Positions 6,345 through 13,809 of a DNA stretch of 16,461 nt are shown here, piece by piece. Positions within the stretch are counted from its first letter, which is position 1; each line of letters opens with the position of its first letter. Source of the DNA: an uncultured Collinsella sp. Its GTDB lineage: Bacteria > Actinomycetota > Coriobacteriia > Coriobacteriales > Coriobacteriaceae. The translations under genes and the position numbers were made by a program. Below the pieces are notes generated by a model. The model did not search any database, was not told where the DNA came from, and was given only the letters and a program-made list of their open reading frames with translations. Location: the NCBI GenBank assembly GCA_900557455.1, contig USSM01000015.1:1-16461 (forward strand). The letters run 5' to 3'.

Positions 6345-6407
6345 TTGCGGTGGAATAGGGATTGATTTGCGGTTGATAAGCCAAAAACAGTCCCTATTCC
6401 ACCGCAA
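6345..6407. repeat. Palindromic repeat of the TTGCGGTG family, copy 2
   Basis: TTGCGGTGGAATAGGGA (6345-6361) pairs perfectly with its complement at 6391-6407. Pairing continues inward three more positions with a wobble, giving 20-bp arms around a 23-nt loop. It has the same architecture and outer sequence as 200-266. It sits between the convergent toxin and degV genes and could act as a bidirectional transcript end. Confidence 0.8.
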
Positions 6408-6421
6408 GTGGTAAAGGTGCC

Positions 6422-7282
6422 CTAGTGGATGGGCTGGTAGCGGGGGCAGTAGCTGATGGCGATGGCGTCGACGCCTACGTGAGTGGCGATGGTGCAGCCG
6501 ATGGGGCCGGTGCCGGCGTCTACGTAGTTCTGGCCCGCGAGTGCCTGGTTGACAAGCTCCTGCTCCTCGGTGGCGCCAGTCGTGAGCACGCGCACGCTGG
6601 AGCCCGGGTGCTCGGTCAAAAACTCGAGGCAGTCAGCCATGGTGTTCGCAACGATGCGCTTGGCACCGCGGCCCTTTTTGATGGCCTTGATCTCGCCCGA
6701 TTTCCACTCCGGCGAAACGGCCAGGCGAATGTTGAGCATTTGGGTGAGCTGGCCGGCGAGTTTAGGTGCGCGGCCGTTCTTAACCAGGTTCTCGAGCGTG
6801 CGGGGAATCAGCAACAGGTGCGCGTCGGGCAGCGTCGCGCGGATCTGCGCCTCGGTCTCGTCCAGGCTGCGACCGTCCTCGCGCATGGCGAGCGCGTACT
6901 CCACCAGCAGGCCCTCGGCACCCGAGCCGGTGCGCGAGTCGATGCAGCGCACGTCGAGCTCGTGGGTATCGGCTACCAGGCATGCATTGGAATAGCAGGC
7001 GGACCACTCGCTGCACAGCGAGATAAAGATGGCGCTGTCATGGCCGTCGGCGAGCACGCGGTCAAAGAGTGCCTTGAACTCGCCGGCGCTCGGCTGCGAG
7101 GTGTGCGGCAGCTGCTCGGAGCCTGCCATGCGGGCGACGTACTCCTCGGCGGTGATCTGCACCTGGTCGAGCAGGTCCTCGCCCTCGATAATCACATGCA
7201 GCGGAATCACGTAAATGCCGAGCTCTTGGGCGCGGGCGGGGGAGATGTCCGACGTGGAGTCGGTTATGATGGCAAAAGACAT
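6422..7282 (-). CDS. DegV family fatty-acid-binding protein
   Basis: This 286-residue DegV/FakB-type protein binds a fatty acid in a deep pocket and, in characterised systems, presents it to the kinase FakA for phosphorylation. Features seen: N-terminal IITDSTSD (5-12), the carboxylate-binding TSQPSAGEF (61-69), the region ISLCSEWSACYSNA (87-100) where the family usually has SSGLSGTY, RTGSGAEG (117-124), and NLVKNGRAPKLAG in the second half. The start at 7282 is chosen for GAAAGGTG just upstream; an in-frame ATG at 7339 would overlap the promoter. No FakA gene is next to it. It is divergent from the HAD-dipeptidase pair. Confidence 0.92.
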   Translation of the reverse strand: MSFAIITDSTSDISPARAQELGIYVIPLHVIIEGEDLLDQVQITAEEYVARMAGSEQLPHTSQPSAGEFKALFDRVLADGHDSAIFISLCSEWSACYSNACLVADTHELDVRCIDSRTGSGAEGLLVEYALAMREDGRSLDETEAQIRATLPDAHLLLIPRTLENLVKNGRAPKLAGQLTQMLNIRLAVSPEWKSGEIKAIKKGRGAKRIVANTMADCLEFLTEHPGSSVRVLTTGATEEQELVNQALAGQNYVDAGTGPIGCTIATHVGVDAIAISYCPRYQPIH

Positions 7283-7338
7283 AATTGCACCTTTCGTTGG
7301 GGCGTTTGCGCGCCGCCTTCTGAGAGCAAAGTGCGACA

Positions 7339-7346
7339 AGTATAGT
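7339..7346. promoter_or_regulatory. Overlapping bidirectional -10 boxes between degV and the HAD gene
   Basis: On the plus strand TATAGT occupies 7341-7346. On the minus strand TATACT occupies 7344-7339. The two share four base pairs, so one AT-rich site could fire both ways. A leftward start would give degV a leader of about 50 nt, and a rightward one gives the HAD gene about 80 nt. The -35 elements are weak on both strands. TGTTGA-ATAG-TCAACA (7375-7390) nearby is an operator-like inverted repeat. Confidence 0.45.
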
Positions 7347-7433
7347 AGAGTCGTTCCACATTGCTAGGTTCAATTGTTGAATAGTCAACAGTTTGAAGTG
7401 TCGGTGTGGAAATCATCAATTGGGGAAGAGAGG

Positions 7434-8102
7434 GTGCCAGTGGAGCAGCTGGAGATATGCAAGCGGTCGGTTGTTCTGTTTGATTTCGATGGCACGGTGG
7501 CCGATACAGGCCGGGCGGTGATGACCTCGACGCGCAAGACGCTGGCTGCGCGCGGGTTTTCGGAGGCGCAGATGGGTGACCTGCGCCGCATGATCGGGCC
7601 GCCCCTGTGGAAGAGCTTTCACGACTTTTATGGCTTCTCGCGCGAGGAGTCGCTTGTGGTGGCCGACGAGTACCGTGCCTTTTTTGATGAGCTGGGACCG
7701 GAAGAGTACCCTGTGTTCGATGGAATTTCCGAGCTGCTGGATGGGTTGACCGCCCAGGGGCATCGCTTGGCCGTGGCGACGTCGCGCATGGAGGCAAAGT
7801 GCATCGACATGGTGGGCGAGCTGGGGCTTTCTCAGTTTAAGGCAGTGGTTGGCATGAATCCGCCGCAGGGACGCGAGACCAAGGCCGATTCGGTCCGCGA
7901 TGCCCTGGCGGCGCTCGGTGCGACGGCGGACGATGCCGTGATGATCGGCGATCGCTTTAACGATGTGGAGGGCGCGCACGCAATGGGCGTGCCGTGCATC
8001 GGCATCTATTCGGGTGCGGCGGCGCCGGGGGAGCACGAGGCCGCGGGCGCCGATGCGGTGGTGCACTCGGTGGCCGAGCTTGCTAAACTTTTTGCTATCT
8101 AA
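7434..8102 (+). CDS. HAD-IA phosphatase, phosphoglycolate phosphatase-like
   Basis: This HAD hydrolase has about 222 residues. Motif I is DFDGT (16-20), with Asp16 as nucleophile and Asp18 as general acid. The helical cap follows, then motif II Ser in AVATSRM, the motif III Lys in GRETKADSV, and motif IV GDRFNDVEGAHAMG. It resembles Gph-like phosphatases; the substrate cannot be read from sequence. No ATG lies before motif I. GTG at 7434 (GGGGAAG upstream) and GTG at 7440 (AGAGAGG upstream) are both good starts; I list the first. An open frame back to TTG at 7374 lacks support. The dipeptidase gene follows 54 nt later on the same strand and is probably co-transcribed. Confidence 0.88.
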   Translation: MPVEQLEICKRSVVLFDFDGTVADTGRAVMTSTRKTLAARGFSEAQMGDLRRMIGPPLWKSFHDFYGFSREESLVVADEYRAFFDELGPEEYPVFDGISELLDGLTAQGHRLAVATSRMEAKCIDMVGELGLSQFKAVVGMNPPQGRETKADSVRDALAALGATADDAVMIGDRFNDVEGAHAMGVPCIGIYSGAAAPGEHEAAGADAVVHSVAELAKLFAI

Positions 8103-8156
8103 TGACGTAATGTGAGGGGCGGGCGTGCCTGCTACTCATTGGTAAGGAGGTCGTCC

Positions 8157-9593
8157 ATGAATCAGGTGGAGCAGAGCGTTACCGAGTATGTCGACGAGGT
8201 CTGGGAAGATGTCGTCGCCGATATCGAGCAGCTGGTGAGCTATCCGTCCGTGGCCGTTGCTGCCGATGCGGAGCCCGACGCGCCGTTTGGCCGCCCGGTC
8301 CGTGATGCGCTCGATTGCGCACTCGGCATCGCGCAAAAGCTCGGCTACCAGACGAGCGACGACGAGGGCTATGTGGGCATTGCCGATATCCCTGGCCGCG
8401 GTGACAAGCAGCTCGCGACCATTTGCCATGTGGACGTGGTACCCGCCGGCCCGGGCTGGAACACCGACCCGTTTGCGATGGAGCGTCGCGAGGGCTGGCT
8501 GCTCGGCCGCGGCGTTATCGACGACAAGGGTCCGGCGGTGCTGTCGCTCTACGCCGGCGCCTATCTGCTCAAGCACGGCATTACCCCGCGCTATACCTTC
8601 CGCGCGCTGCTGGGCTGTGATGAGGAAGTGGGCATGTCCGATGTTCACCATTATCTGGAGAACCACGCGAACCCCGACTTTCTGTTTACGCCCGATGCCG
8701 AGTTCCCGGTCTGCAATGCCGAGAAGGGCCAGTTTGGGGCGACGTTTGTGAGCTCCAAGATCGACGGCGGGCGCATTGTGTCCTGGAGCGGTGCCGAGGC
8801 GAGCAACGCTATTCCGTCGCAGTCTACCTGCGAGCTTGCGATTGCCGCCGATGAGCTGCCGGCGCCCGTTGAGAACGCCGACCGCCTGGAGATCACGGCA
8901 CTCGATAACGGGCATGCGCAGATTTTCGCCCACGGCATTGGCGGTCATGCCTCGATGCCCGAGGGAACGATCAATGCCGTCGGCCTCATCGTGTCGTATC
9001 TGCGTGAGGCCGAGGACGCGTTTGGTGCCCGTGACGAGCGCCTGTTGACGCCTGCCGAGCACGAGTTCGTCAAGTTCTTGGCCTTTGTGCATGCGGATGC
9101 CTATGGCCGCGGCCTGGGTATCGACGCGACGAGCCCCGCGTTTGGCCTGCTCACGTGCAACCCCGGCGTCATCCGTGTGGCGGATGGCCACATTGAGCAG
9201 GTCATCGACGTGCGTTTCCCCGACAGCACGAGCGCCGATACCATCTGCGAGCAGCTCGAGCCGCTCGTGGGCCGCTTTGGTGTGACGTATCGCGTGGGTC
9301 GTGCAAAGGTGCCGTTCTCGGTGTCTGCCGACGATCCGGCCGTGAAGGCGCTTATTGATACCTATAACGAGTTTACGGGCAAGCATGCTGAGCCCTTTGC
9401 CATGGGCGGTGGCACGTACGCACGCAACTTTGCCCGTGCCGTGTCGTTTGGCCCCGAAGAGACCGGTCTGGAGCTGCCCGCGTGGGGCGGCCAGATGCAC
9501 GGCCCCAACGAGTGCGCCAACGAGGAGCAGCTCAAGCAAGCGCTCAAGATCTACATCGTGGCAATCCTTCGTCTAAACGAACTTGAGCTGTAG
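8157..9593 (+). CDS. M20 family metallopeptidase, PepV/Sapep-like dipeptidase
   Basis: This 478-residue dinuclear zinc peptidase is expected to cleave dipeptides in the cytoplasm. The ligand set is complete: His91 and Asp93 (CHVDVVP), bridging Asp123 (GVIDDKG), catalytic Glu156 and Glu157 (CDEEVG), Asp180 (PDAEFPV) and His448 (MHGPNE), spaced like PepV (H87, D89, D119, E153, E154, D177, H439). The lid domain lies between, with GIGGHAS inside it. No signal peptide is seen. The ATG at 8157 has an ideal AAGGAGG (8144-8150), so a 15-residue upstream extension is rejected. It likely forms a two-gene unit with the HAD phosphatase and ends before the inverted repeat at 9593-9694. Confidence 0.93.
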   Translation: MNQVEQSVTEYVDEVWEDVVADIEQLVSYPSVAVAADAEPDAPFGRPVRDALDCALGIAQKLGYQTSDDEGYVGIADIPGRGDKQLATICHVDVVPAGPGWNTDPFAMERREGWLLGRGVIDDKGPAVLSLYAGAYLLKHGITPRYTFRALLGCDEEVGMSDVHHYLENHANPDFLFTPDAEFPVCNAEKGQFGATFVSSKIDGGRIVSWSGAEASNAIPSQSTCELAIAADELPAPVENADRLEITALDNGHAQIFAHGIGGHASMPEGTINAVGLIVSYLREAEDAFGARDERLLTPAEHEFVKFLAFVHADAYGRGLGIDATSPAFGLLTCNPGVIRVADGHIEQVIDVRFPDSTSADTICEQLEPLVGRFGVTYRVGRAKVPFSVSADDPAVKALIDTYNEFTGKHAEPFAMGGGTYARNFARAVSFGPEETGLELPAWGGQMHGPNECANEEQLKQALKIYIVAILRLNELEL

Positions 9594-9694
9594 GGCTTCC
9601 CCAGGCACCCGACCTTGCCCCTCAAACCGTCGCTTGCGTTCCAAAGTACGCGGCGCTCCTCTTTCGGGGCAATCTCGGGCACTTGGGAAACCCC
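9593..9694. other. Long imperfect inverted repeat, possible structured RNA or repeat
   Basis: The arms at about 9593-9621 and 9667-9694 are complementary over most of their length (for instance CTTGCCCC with GGGGCAA, and CACCCGA with TCGGGCA). The interior holds a second stem, CGTCGC/GCGGCG around GCGT-TCCAAAGT-ACGC. It starts at the dipeptidase stop codon and ends about 30 nt before an intrinsic terminator. No SRP RNA tetraloop motif or tRNA fold was found. It may be a folded 3' UTR, a small RNA or another dispersed repeat. Confidence 0.5.
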
Positions 9695-9726
9695 TATATC
9701 CTGCTTGGATACAAACTTGAATTACG

Positions 9727-9753
9727 AGCCCGGTGCTTTTGCCCGGGCTTTTT
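9727..9753 (+). terminator. Intrinsic terminator downstream of the dipeptidase gene
   Basis: AGCCCGG (9727-9733) pairs with CCGGGCT (9743-9749) around a TGCTTTTGC loop, followed by T residues to 9753. This is a standard rho-independent shape reading rightward. It separates the HAD-dipeptidase unit from the pst operon. Confidence 0.75.
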
Positions 9754-9756
9754 CTG

Positions 9757-9782
9757 TTGCGGTGGGATAGTCGTTGGGGACG
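9757..9782. repeat. Fused fragments of the TTGCGGTG and TTGGGGACG repeats
   Basis: TTGCGGTGGGATAG (9757-9770) matches the outer arm of the palindromes at 200 and 6345, but no right arm follows. TTGGGGACG (9774-9782) immediately after matches the motif at 109 and 3346. It looks like a decayed or recombined repeat. Confidence 0.5.
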
Positions 9783-9842
9783 CTCCTCCGGTGTAAAAGG
9801 TGCGCCATGTTCGGCGCTGGATTGTTATCCGTTTGTAAAGGC

Positions 9843-9872
9843 TGGACAGAGCTTGCGGTAAGGGTCTATCAA
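9843..9872 (+). promoter_or_regulatory. Candidate promoter of the pst operon
   Basis: TGGACA (9843-9848) resembles a -35 box and TATCAA (9867-9872) a -10 box, 18 nt apart. Two similar hexamers, GGTAAG (9857-9862) and CGTAAG (9879-9884), lie 22 nt apart, about two helical turns, as expected of a direct-repeat activator site such as a Pho box. Neither matches the E. coli Pho box closely. The remaining leader up to 9982 shows nothing else clear. Confidence 0.35.
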
Positions 9873-9982
9873 ATGACCGTAAGAAACTGCAGTTGGCGCG
9901 GGCGCTGCCCGATCGAGGCCGTATCTTTCCAAACAGCAAAGCGGGCAGGGTACCCGCGAGTCGCATGTATGAAAGGAAGATC

Positions 9983-10924
9983 ATGCTCGATCAGGCTTAT
10001 TCTCGTCGTCAGTTCCTCGGCCTCGTTGGTGGTTTTGCCAGCTTCGTGGGCCTCGGTCTCGTTGGTTGCGGTGGCGCAGGTGCTTCCAACGCCGCCGACA
10101 AGGGCAGTGCCGCTGCCGCTGCCGAGTCCGTCTCCGGCGAGGTGACCTACGACGGCGCCTCCTCGTTCCAGGCTCTCGTCGAGGCTGCTGCCGAGAAGTT
10201 CATGGATGCCAACCCGGACGTTTCCGTTTCCGGTTCGGGCAACGGTTCGGGCAAGGGCCTGACCGCTGTTGCCGCCGGCACCGTCACCATCGGTAACTCC
10301 GACGTCTTCGCCGAGACCAAGCTCGAGGCCGACCAGGTCAAGAAGCTCGTCGACCACGAGGTCGCCGTCGTGGGCATGGGTCCCGTCGTTTCCAAGAACG
10401 TCAAGGTCGACGACCTGTCCCTCGAGCAGCTCAAGGGCATCTTCTCCGGCCAGATCACCAACTGGAAGGAGGTCGGCGGCGACGACGCCACCATCGTCGT
10501 TCTCAACCGCAAGGCCGGCTCCGGTACCCGCGCCACCTTCGAGGCCGCCGTCTTTGGCGACGAGGCCGTCGACTTTAAGGGCGACGCCGAGCTCGACAAG
10601 TCCGGCGATGTCCAGACTCAGATGGGCAGCACCGACAACGCCATCTCCTACCTCGATTTCTCGCACTTCGACGACTCCAAGTTCAACGCCATCAAGGTCG
10701 AGGGCGTCGAGCCCAAGAGCGCAAACGTCACCGACGACTCCTTCAAGATCTGGGCTACCGAGCACATGTACTGCGCAAAGGACGCCGACGAGGCCACCAA
10801 GGCCTTCCTGGAGTTCATGCTTTCCGACGACGTCCAGGGCAAGCTCGTCGAGGAGCAGGGCTTTATCCCCGTCTCTGCTATGAAGGTCGTCAAGGACGCC
10901 AGCGGCAAGGTCTCTGCTAAATAG
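9983..10924 (+). CDS. pstS: Phosphate ABC transporter substrate-binding lipoprotein, Tat-type signal
   Basis: PstS captures phosphate outside the membrane and delivers it to PstCA. The protein has 313 residues. The N-terminus carries a twin-arginine motif, SRRQFLG (7-13), a hydrophobic stretch, and the lipobox LVGC, so Cys29 would be lipidated. A Ser/Gly/Ala linker follows, then the binding domain with SGSGNGSGKG, AAGTVTIGNSD and AGSGTR, the phosphate-contacting segments of the family. The start is the ATG at 9983, 5 nt after AAAGGA; upstream in-frame ATGs lack such a site. It is the first gene of pstSCAB, 25 nt before pstC. Codons are strikingly C-ended (GTC, AAG, GAC), as expected for a highly expressed gene. 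Confidence 0.95.
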   Translation: MLDQAYSRRQFLGLVGGFASFVGLGLVGCGGAGASNAADKGSAAAAAESVSGEVTYDGASSFQALVEAAAEKFMDANPDVSVSGSGNGSGKGLTAVAAGTVTIGNSDVFAETKLEADQVKKLVDHEVAVVGMGPVVSKNVKVDDLSLEQLKGIFSGQITNWKEVGGDDATIVVLNRKAGSGTRATFEAAVFGDEAVDFKGDAELDKSGDVQTQMGSTDNAISYLDFSHFDDSKFNAIKVEGVEPKSANVTDDSFKIWATEHMYCAKDADEATKAFLEFMLSDDVQGKLVEEQGFIPVSAMKVVKDASGKVSAK

Positions 10925-10949
10925 GTAATCGCCCCTGGAAAGGCTTGCA

Positions 10950-11858
10950 ATGGCAAAACAGCTGCCAAAGCGCGACCTTGAGAACGTGGGCCTGGGCGTC
11001 ACGGGTGCGTGCGTAGCGCTCGTGACGCTTGTCGTTGCCGCGCTCATCTTTATGGTCGCCCAAAAGGGCCTCTCGGCTTTTCTCAAGGACGGCGTTTCGG
11101 TCGTTGAGTTCTTTACCGGCACCAAGTGGGACCTGGCCAACACGGCTAAAAACGGCCTGCCCTATACCGGCGCCCTGCCCCTGATCGTCACCTCGTTTGC
11201 GGTCATGGTGCTCTCCACGCTCATCGCGCTGCCCATCGCCATCGGCTCTGCCATCTTTGCGGTCGAGATCCAACCCAAATTTGGCTCCAAGATCTTTCAG
11301 CCGCTTATTGAGCTTTTGACCGGCATTCCCTCGGTCGTCTTTGGCCTCATCGGCTTTCACGTGGTCGTCGGCCTTATGAAGAGCGTTTTCCACGTGAGCA
11401 CGGGTCTGGGCATCTTGCCCGGCGCCATCGTGCTGGCCGTCATGATCCTGCCGACCATGACCACCCTTTCGGTCGATGGTCTGCGCGCCGTGCCCGACAG
11501 CTACCGCCAGGGCTCGCTCGCGCTGGGCTACACCCGCTGGCAGACCATTTGGCACGTGGTGCTCAAGTCCGCCATGCCGTCGCTCATGACTGCTGTCATC
11601 CTTGGCATGACCCGCGCCTTTGGCGAGACGCTCGCCGTGCGTATGGTCATCGGCGGCATCGAGGCCATGCCGACGTCGCTGCTGTCGCCGGCGTCCACCA
11701 TCACCACCACGCTCACCACGTCCATGGCGGTCTATGCCGAGGGCTCGGCCCAGGACGATGTTCTGTGGGCGCTCGGTCTGCTGCTGATGGGCATGAGCCT
11801 CATCTTCATCCTGATCATCCACCTTATCGGCCGCAAGGGGGCGAAGGCTCGTGGCTAG
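10950..11858 (+). CDS. pstC: Phosphate ABC transporter permease PstC
   Basis: This is one half of the phosphate channel in the cytoplasmic membrane. The protein has 302 residues and about six hydrophobic helices (roughly 17-37, 76-98, 118-142, 155-175, 208-226, 269-294). The cytoplasmic coupling loop DSYRQGSLALGYTRWQTIW (183-201) matches the EAA-type motif that docks on PstB. TGIPSVVFGLIGF (124-136) is typical of PstC. The start codon follows GGAAAGG. Its stop overlaps the pstA start by 8 nt, so translation is coupled. Confidence 0.95.
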   Translation: MAKQLPKRDLENVGLGVTGACVALVTLVVAALIFMVAQKGLSAFLKDGVSVVEFFTGTKWDLANTAKNGLPYTGALPLIVTSFAVMVLSTLIALPIAIGSAIFAVEIQPKFGSKIFQPLIELLTGIPSVVFGLIGFHVVVGLMKSVFHVSTGLGILPGAIVLAVMILPTMTTLSVDGLRAVPDSYRQGSLALGYTRWQTIWHVVLKSAMPSLMTAVILGMTRAFGETLAVRMVIGGIEAMPTSLLSPASTITTTLTTSMAVYAEGSAQDDVLWALGLLLMGMSLIFILIIHLIGRKGAKARG

Positions 11859-12777
11859 CACGCGCATCCATATCGACGAGGCGAGACTCGGGCGCGTCCA
11901 AAAACAGGACCGCATCGCCACGGGCGCGCTGACGGCAATCGTCGCCATCGTCATGCTCATCGTCATCTCCATGGTGGCCTATATCCTGTTCGAGGGCATC
12001 TCGACGCTGTTCCAGTCGGGCTTTCTCACGCAGCCCGCGCGCGCCAACGGTACCCAGGGCGGCGTACTCTACCAGCTGTTCGACTCATTCTATCTGCTGC
12101 TGATCACCCTGATTATTTCGGTGCCCATCAGCCTGGGCGGCGCGGTCTTCCTGGTTGAGTACGCGCCGGACGGGCCCATCCGCGACATCGCCTCCACCGC
12201 TATCGAGACGCTGTCCTCGCTGCCCTCCATCGTCGTCGGCATGTTCGGCTTTCTGGTGTTCTCGGTGCAGCTGGGCTGGAAGTACTCCATCATCTCCGGC
12301 GCCGTCGCGCTCACCATGTTCAACATCCCCATCCTGGTGCGCGTGATCCAGCAGGCGCTCGAGGACGTGCCACAGGCCCAGCGCGATGCGTGCCTGGCCA
12401 TGGGCCTTACTCGCTGGGAGGCCACGCTGCACATCCTGATCCCCGAGGCCATGCCTGCCATCGTGACGGGCATCGTGCTTTCGGCCGGCCGCGTGTTTGG
12501 CGAGGCCGCAGCGCTGCTCTTTACCTCGGGCATGAGCTCGCCGGTGCGGCTGAACTTCTTGAGCTTTAACCTGTCGAGCCCCACCTGCGCTTGGAACGTG
12601 TTCCGCCCCGGTGAGTCGCTCGCCGTGCACATCTACAAGATCTATGGCGAGGGCAGCCCCGAGGCCCAGCAGATCGTCTGGGGCACCGCGGCGCTGCTGA
12701 TGATCTGCGTGCTGCTGTTTAACGTAATCGCCCGCATTGTGGGCAAGCAACTGGCAAGGAAGATGACGGCCGAATGA
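11851..12777 (+). CDS. pstA: Phosphate ABC transporter permease PstA
   Basis: This is the partner permease of PstC, 308 residues with about six membrane helices (24-47, 79-101, 120-140, 145-167, 201-225, 276-298). The EAA loop CLAMGLTRWEATLHILIPEA (181-200) contacts PstB. SLPSIVVGMFGFL (123-135) is the PstA counterpart of the PstC channel motif. Translation starts at GTG 11851, inside the end of pstC, and the stop overlaps the pstB start as ATGA. The tight overlaps on both sides support equal production of the membrane complex. Confidence 0.95.
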   Translation: MASTRIHIDEARLGRVQKQDRIATGALTAIVAIVMLIVISMVAYILFEGISTLFQSGFLTQPARANGTQGGVLYQLFDSFYLLLITLIISVPISLGGAVFLVEYAPDGPIRDIASTAIETLSSLPSIVVGMFGFLVFSVQLGWKYSIISGAVALTMFNIPILVRVIQQALEDVPQAQRDACLAMGLTRWEATLHILIPEAMPAIVTGIVLSAGRVFGEAAALLFTSGMSSPVRLNFLSFNLSSPTCAWNVFRPGESLAVHIYKIYGEGSPEAQQIVWGTAALLMICVLLFNVIARIVGKQLARKMTAE

Positions 12778-13646
12778 GCGAGATGAATGCAACGCCCGCA
12801 ACCGAGGCGGCCACGTCCGAGACCCAGGACTTCCTGTCGAGCGTGGGGGAGAGCGAGAAACGCGTGCGCGTGAGCGGCAAGGCCGTGAGCGACGAGGTCA
12901 TGCTCTCTACCAAGGACGTCAACGTGTACTATGGCGACCACCATGCCCTGCACGACACGTCGCTTGACTTTCACAAGGGTGAGATCACGGCGCTCATTGG
13001 GCCTTCGGGCTGCGGTAAGTCGACCTTCTTGCGCAGCCTCAACCTTATGAATCGTGAGATTCGCGGCTGCCGCGTGGAGGGCGAGATCAACTACCGCGGG
13101 CGCAACGTGAACACCAAGACCGAAAACACCTACGAGCTGCGTCGCTCCATTGGCATGGTGTTCCAACAGCCCAATCCTTTCCGCAAGTCCATTCGCGACA
13201 ACATCACGTTTGCACCCAAACGCCACGGCATTACCGACCGCGACGAGCTTGATCGTATGGTCGAGGAAAGTCTGCGTGGTGCGGCGCTGTGGGACGAGGT
13301 CAAGGACAAGCTCGACAAGAGCGCCTACGCGCTTTCGGGCGGCCAGCAGCAGCGTCTGTGCATTGCGCGCACGCTGGCGCTCAATCCCGACGTGATCCTG
13401 TTTGACGAGCCCTGTTCGGCGCTCGACCCCATCTCGACGCTGGCGATCGAGGACCTCATGTCGTCGATTGTGGCCGACCGCGCCATCGTCATCGTGACGC
13501 ACAACATGGAGCAGGCGTCGCGTGTGTCCAACCGCACGGCGTTCTTCTACATGGGCGATATGGTCGAGTACGACGAGACCGACGAGATTTTCCAACGGCC
13601 CAAGGATAAGCGGCTGAATGATTACCTCACCGGCATGTTCTCCTAG
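12774..13646 (+). CDS. pstB: Phosphate ABC transporter ATP-binding protein PstB
   Basis: PstB is the ATPase that powers phosphate import. The protein has 290 residues. Walker A is GPSGCGKST (76-84), Q-loop FQQPNPF (130-136), signature ALSGGQQQR (186-194), Walker B VILFDEP (207-213) and switch His243 in VTHNM. The PNPF and DNITFAPKRHG segments are characteristic of PstB. An acidic, low-complexity N-terminal extension of about 40 residues precedes the domain, making it longer than E. coli PstB (257). The ATG overlaps the pstA stop (ATGA); a later start would remove the extension but break the coupling. It is the last gene of the operon: two hairpins follow and no phoU. Confidence 0.96.
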   Translation: MSEMNATPATEAATSETQDFLSSVGESEKRVRVSGKAVSDEVMLSTKDVNVYYGDHHALHDTSLDFHKGEITALIGPSGCGKSTFLRSLNLMNREIRGCRVEGEINYRGRNVNTKTENTYELRRSIGMVFQQPNPFRKSIRDNITFAPKRHGITDRDELDRMVEESLRGAALWDEVKDKLDKSAYALSGGQQQRLCIARTLALNPDVILFDEPCSALDPISTLAIEDLMSSIVADRAIVIVTHNMEQASRVSNRTAFFYMGDMVEYDETDEIFQRPKDKRLNDYLTGMFS

Positions 13647-13664
13647 TCCGGGACATGCTTGAGG

Positions 13665-13690
13665 CCCGCGGCGGCCACGGTTGCCGCGGG
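13665..13690 (+). terminator. GC-rich hairpin after pstB
   Basis: CCCGCGGC (13665-13672) pairs perfectly with GCCGCGGG (13683-13690). No T-run follows. It stands 13 nt before the stronger terminator and probably strengthens transcript ending or protects the 3' end. Confidence 0.5.
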
Positions 13691-13702
13691 ACTGATTGGA
13701 GA

Positions 13703-13739
13703 GGCGGGTCATCTCTTGCGGGAGATGGCCCGCCTTTTT
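13703..13739 (+). terminator. Strong intrinsic terminator of the pst operon
   Basis: GGCGGGTCATCTC (13703-13715) pairs over 13 bp (one G-T wobble) with GAGATGGCCCGCC (13722-13734), followed by TTTTT (13735-13739). This closes pstSCAB and shows that the ABC-F gene is a separate unit. Confidence 0.88.
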
Positions 13740-13765
13740 GTGTCGTGTGCGCCCCGCCTTTTCGC

Positions 13766-13774
13766 TGCTATCAT
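13766..13774 (+). promoter_or_regulatory. Extended -10 promoter for the ABC-F gene
   Basis: TGC-TATCAT has the TGN extension directly before a good -10 box, 35 nt upstream of the ATG at 13810. No strong -35 is seen, which extended -10 promoters tolerate. The ribosome site AAGGAG lies at 13795-13800. Confidence 0.5.
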
Positions 13775-13809
13775 GGACAACGTTGAATTTCTACGAAGGA
13801 GCAGGGCAT

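Noticed and set aside
6425..7345. 306-residue plus-strand frame opposite degV
   Set aside because: DegV motifs are on the minus strand; the plus frame is low-complexity Gly/Val/Ala and lacks a start signal.
8136..9539. 467-residue minus-strand frame opposite the dipeptidase
   Set aside because: Antisense to an M20 enzyme with all metal ligands; composition typical of a codon-position shadow.
9593..9753. SRP (4.5S) RNA or 6S RNA gene
   Set aside because: The rod-like fold is suggestive, but the conserved SRP GGAAG...AGCAG core is absent on both strands and no clear 6S bubble could be assigned.
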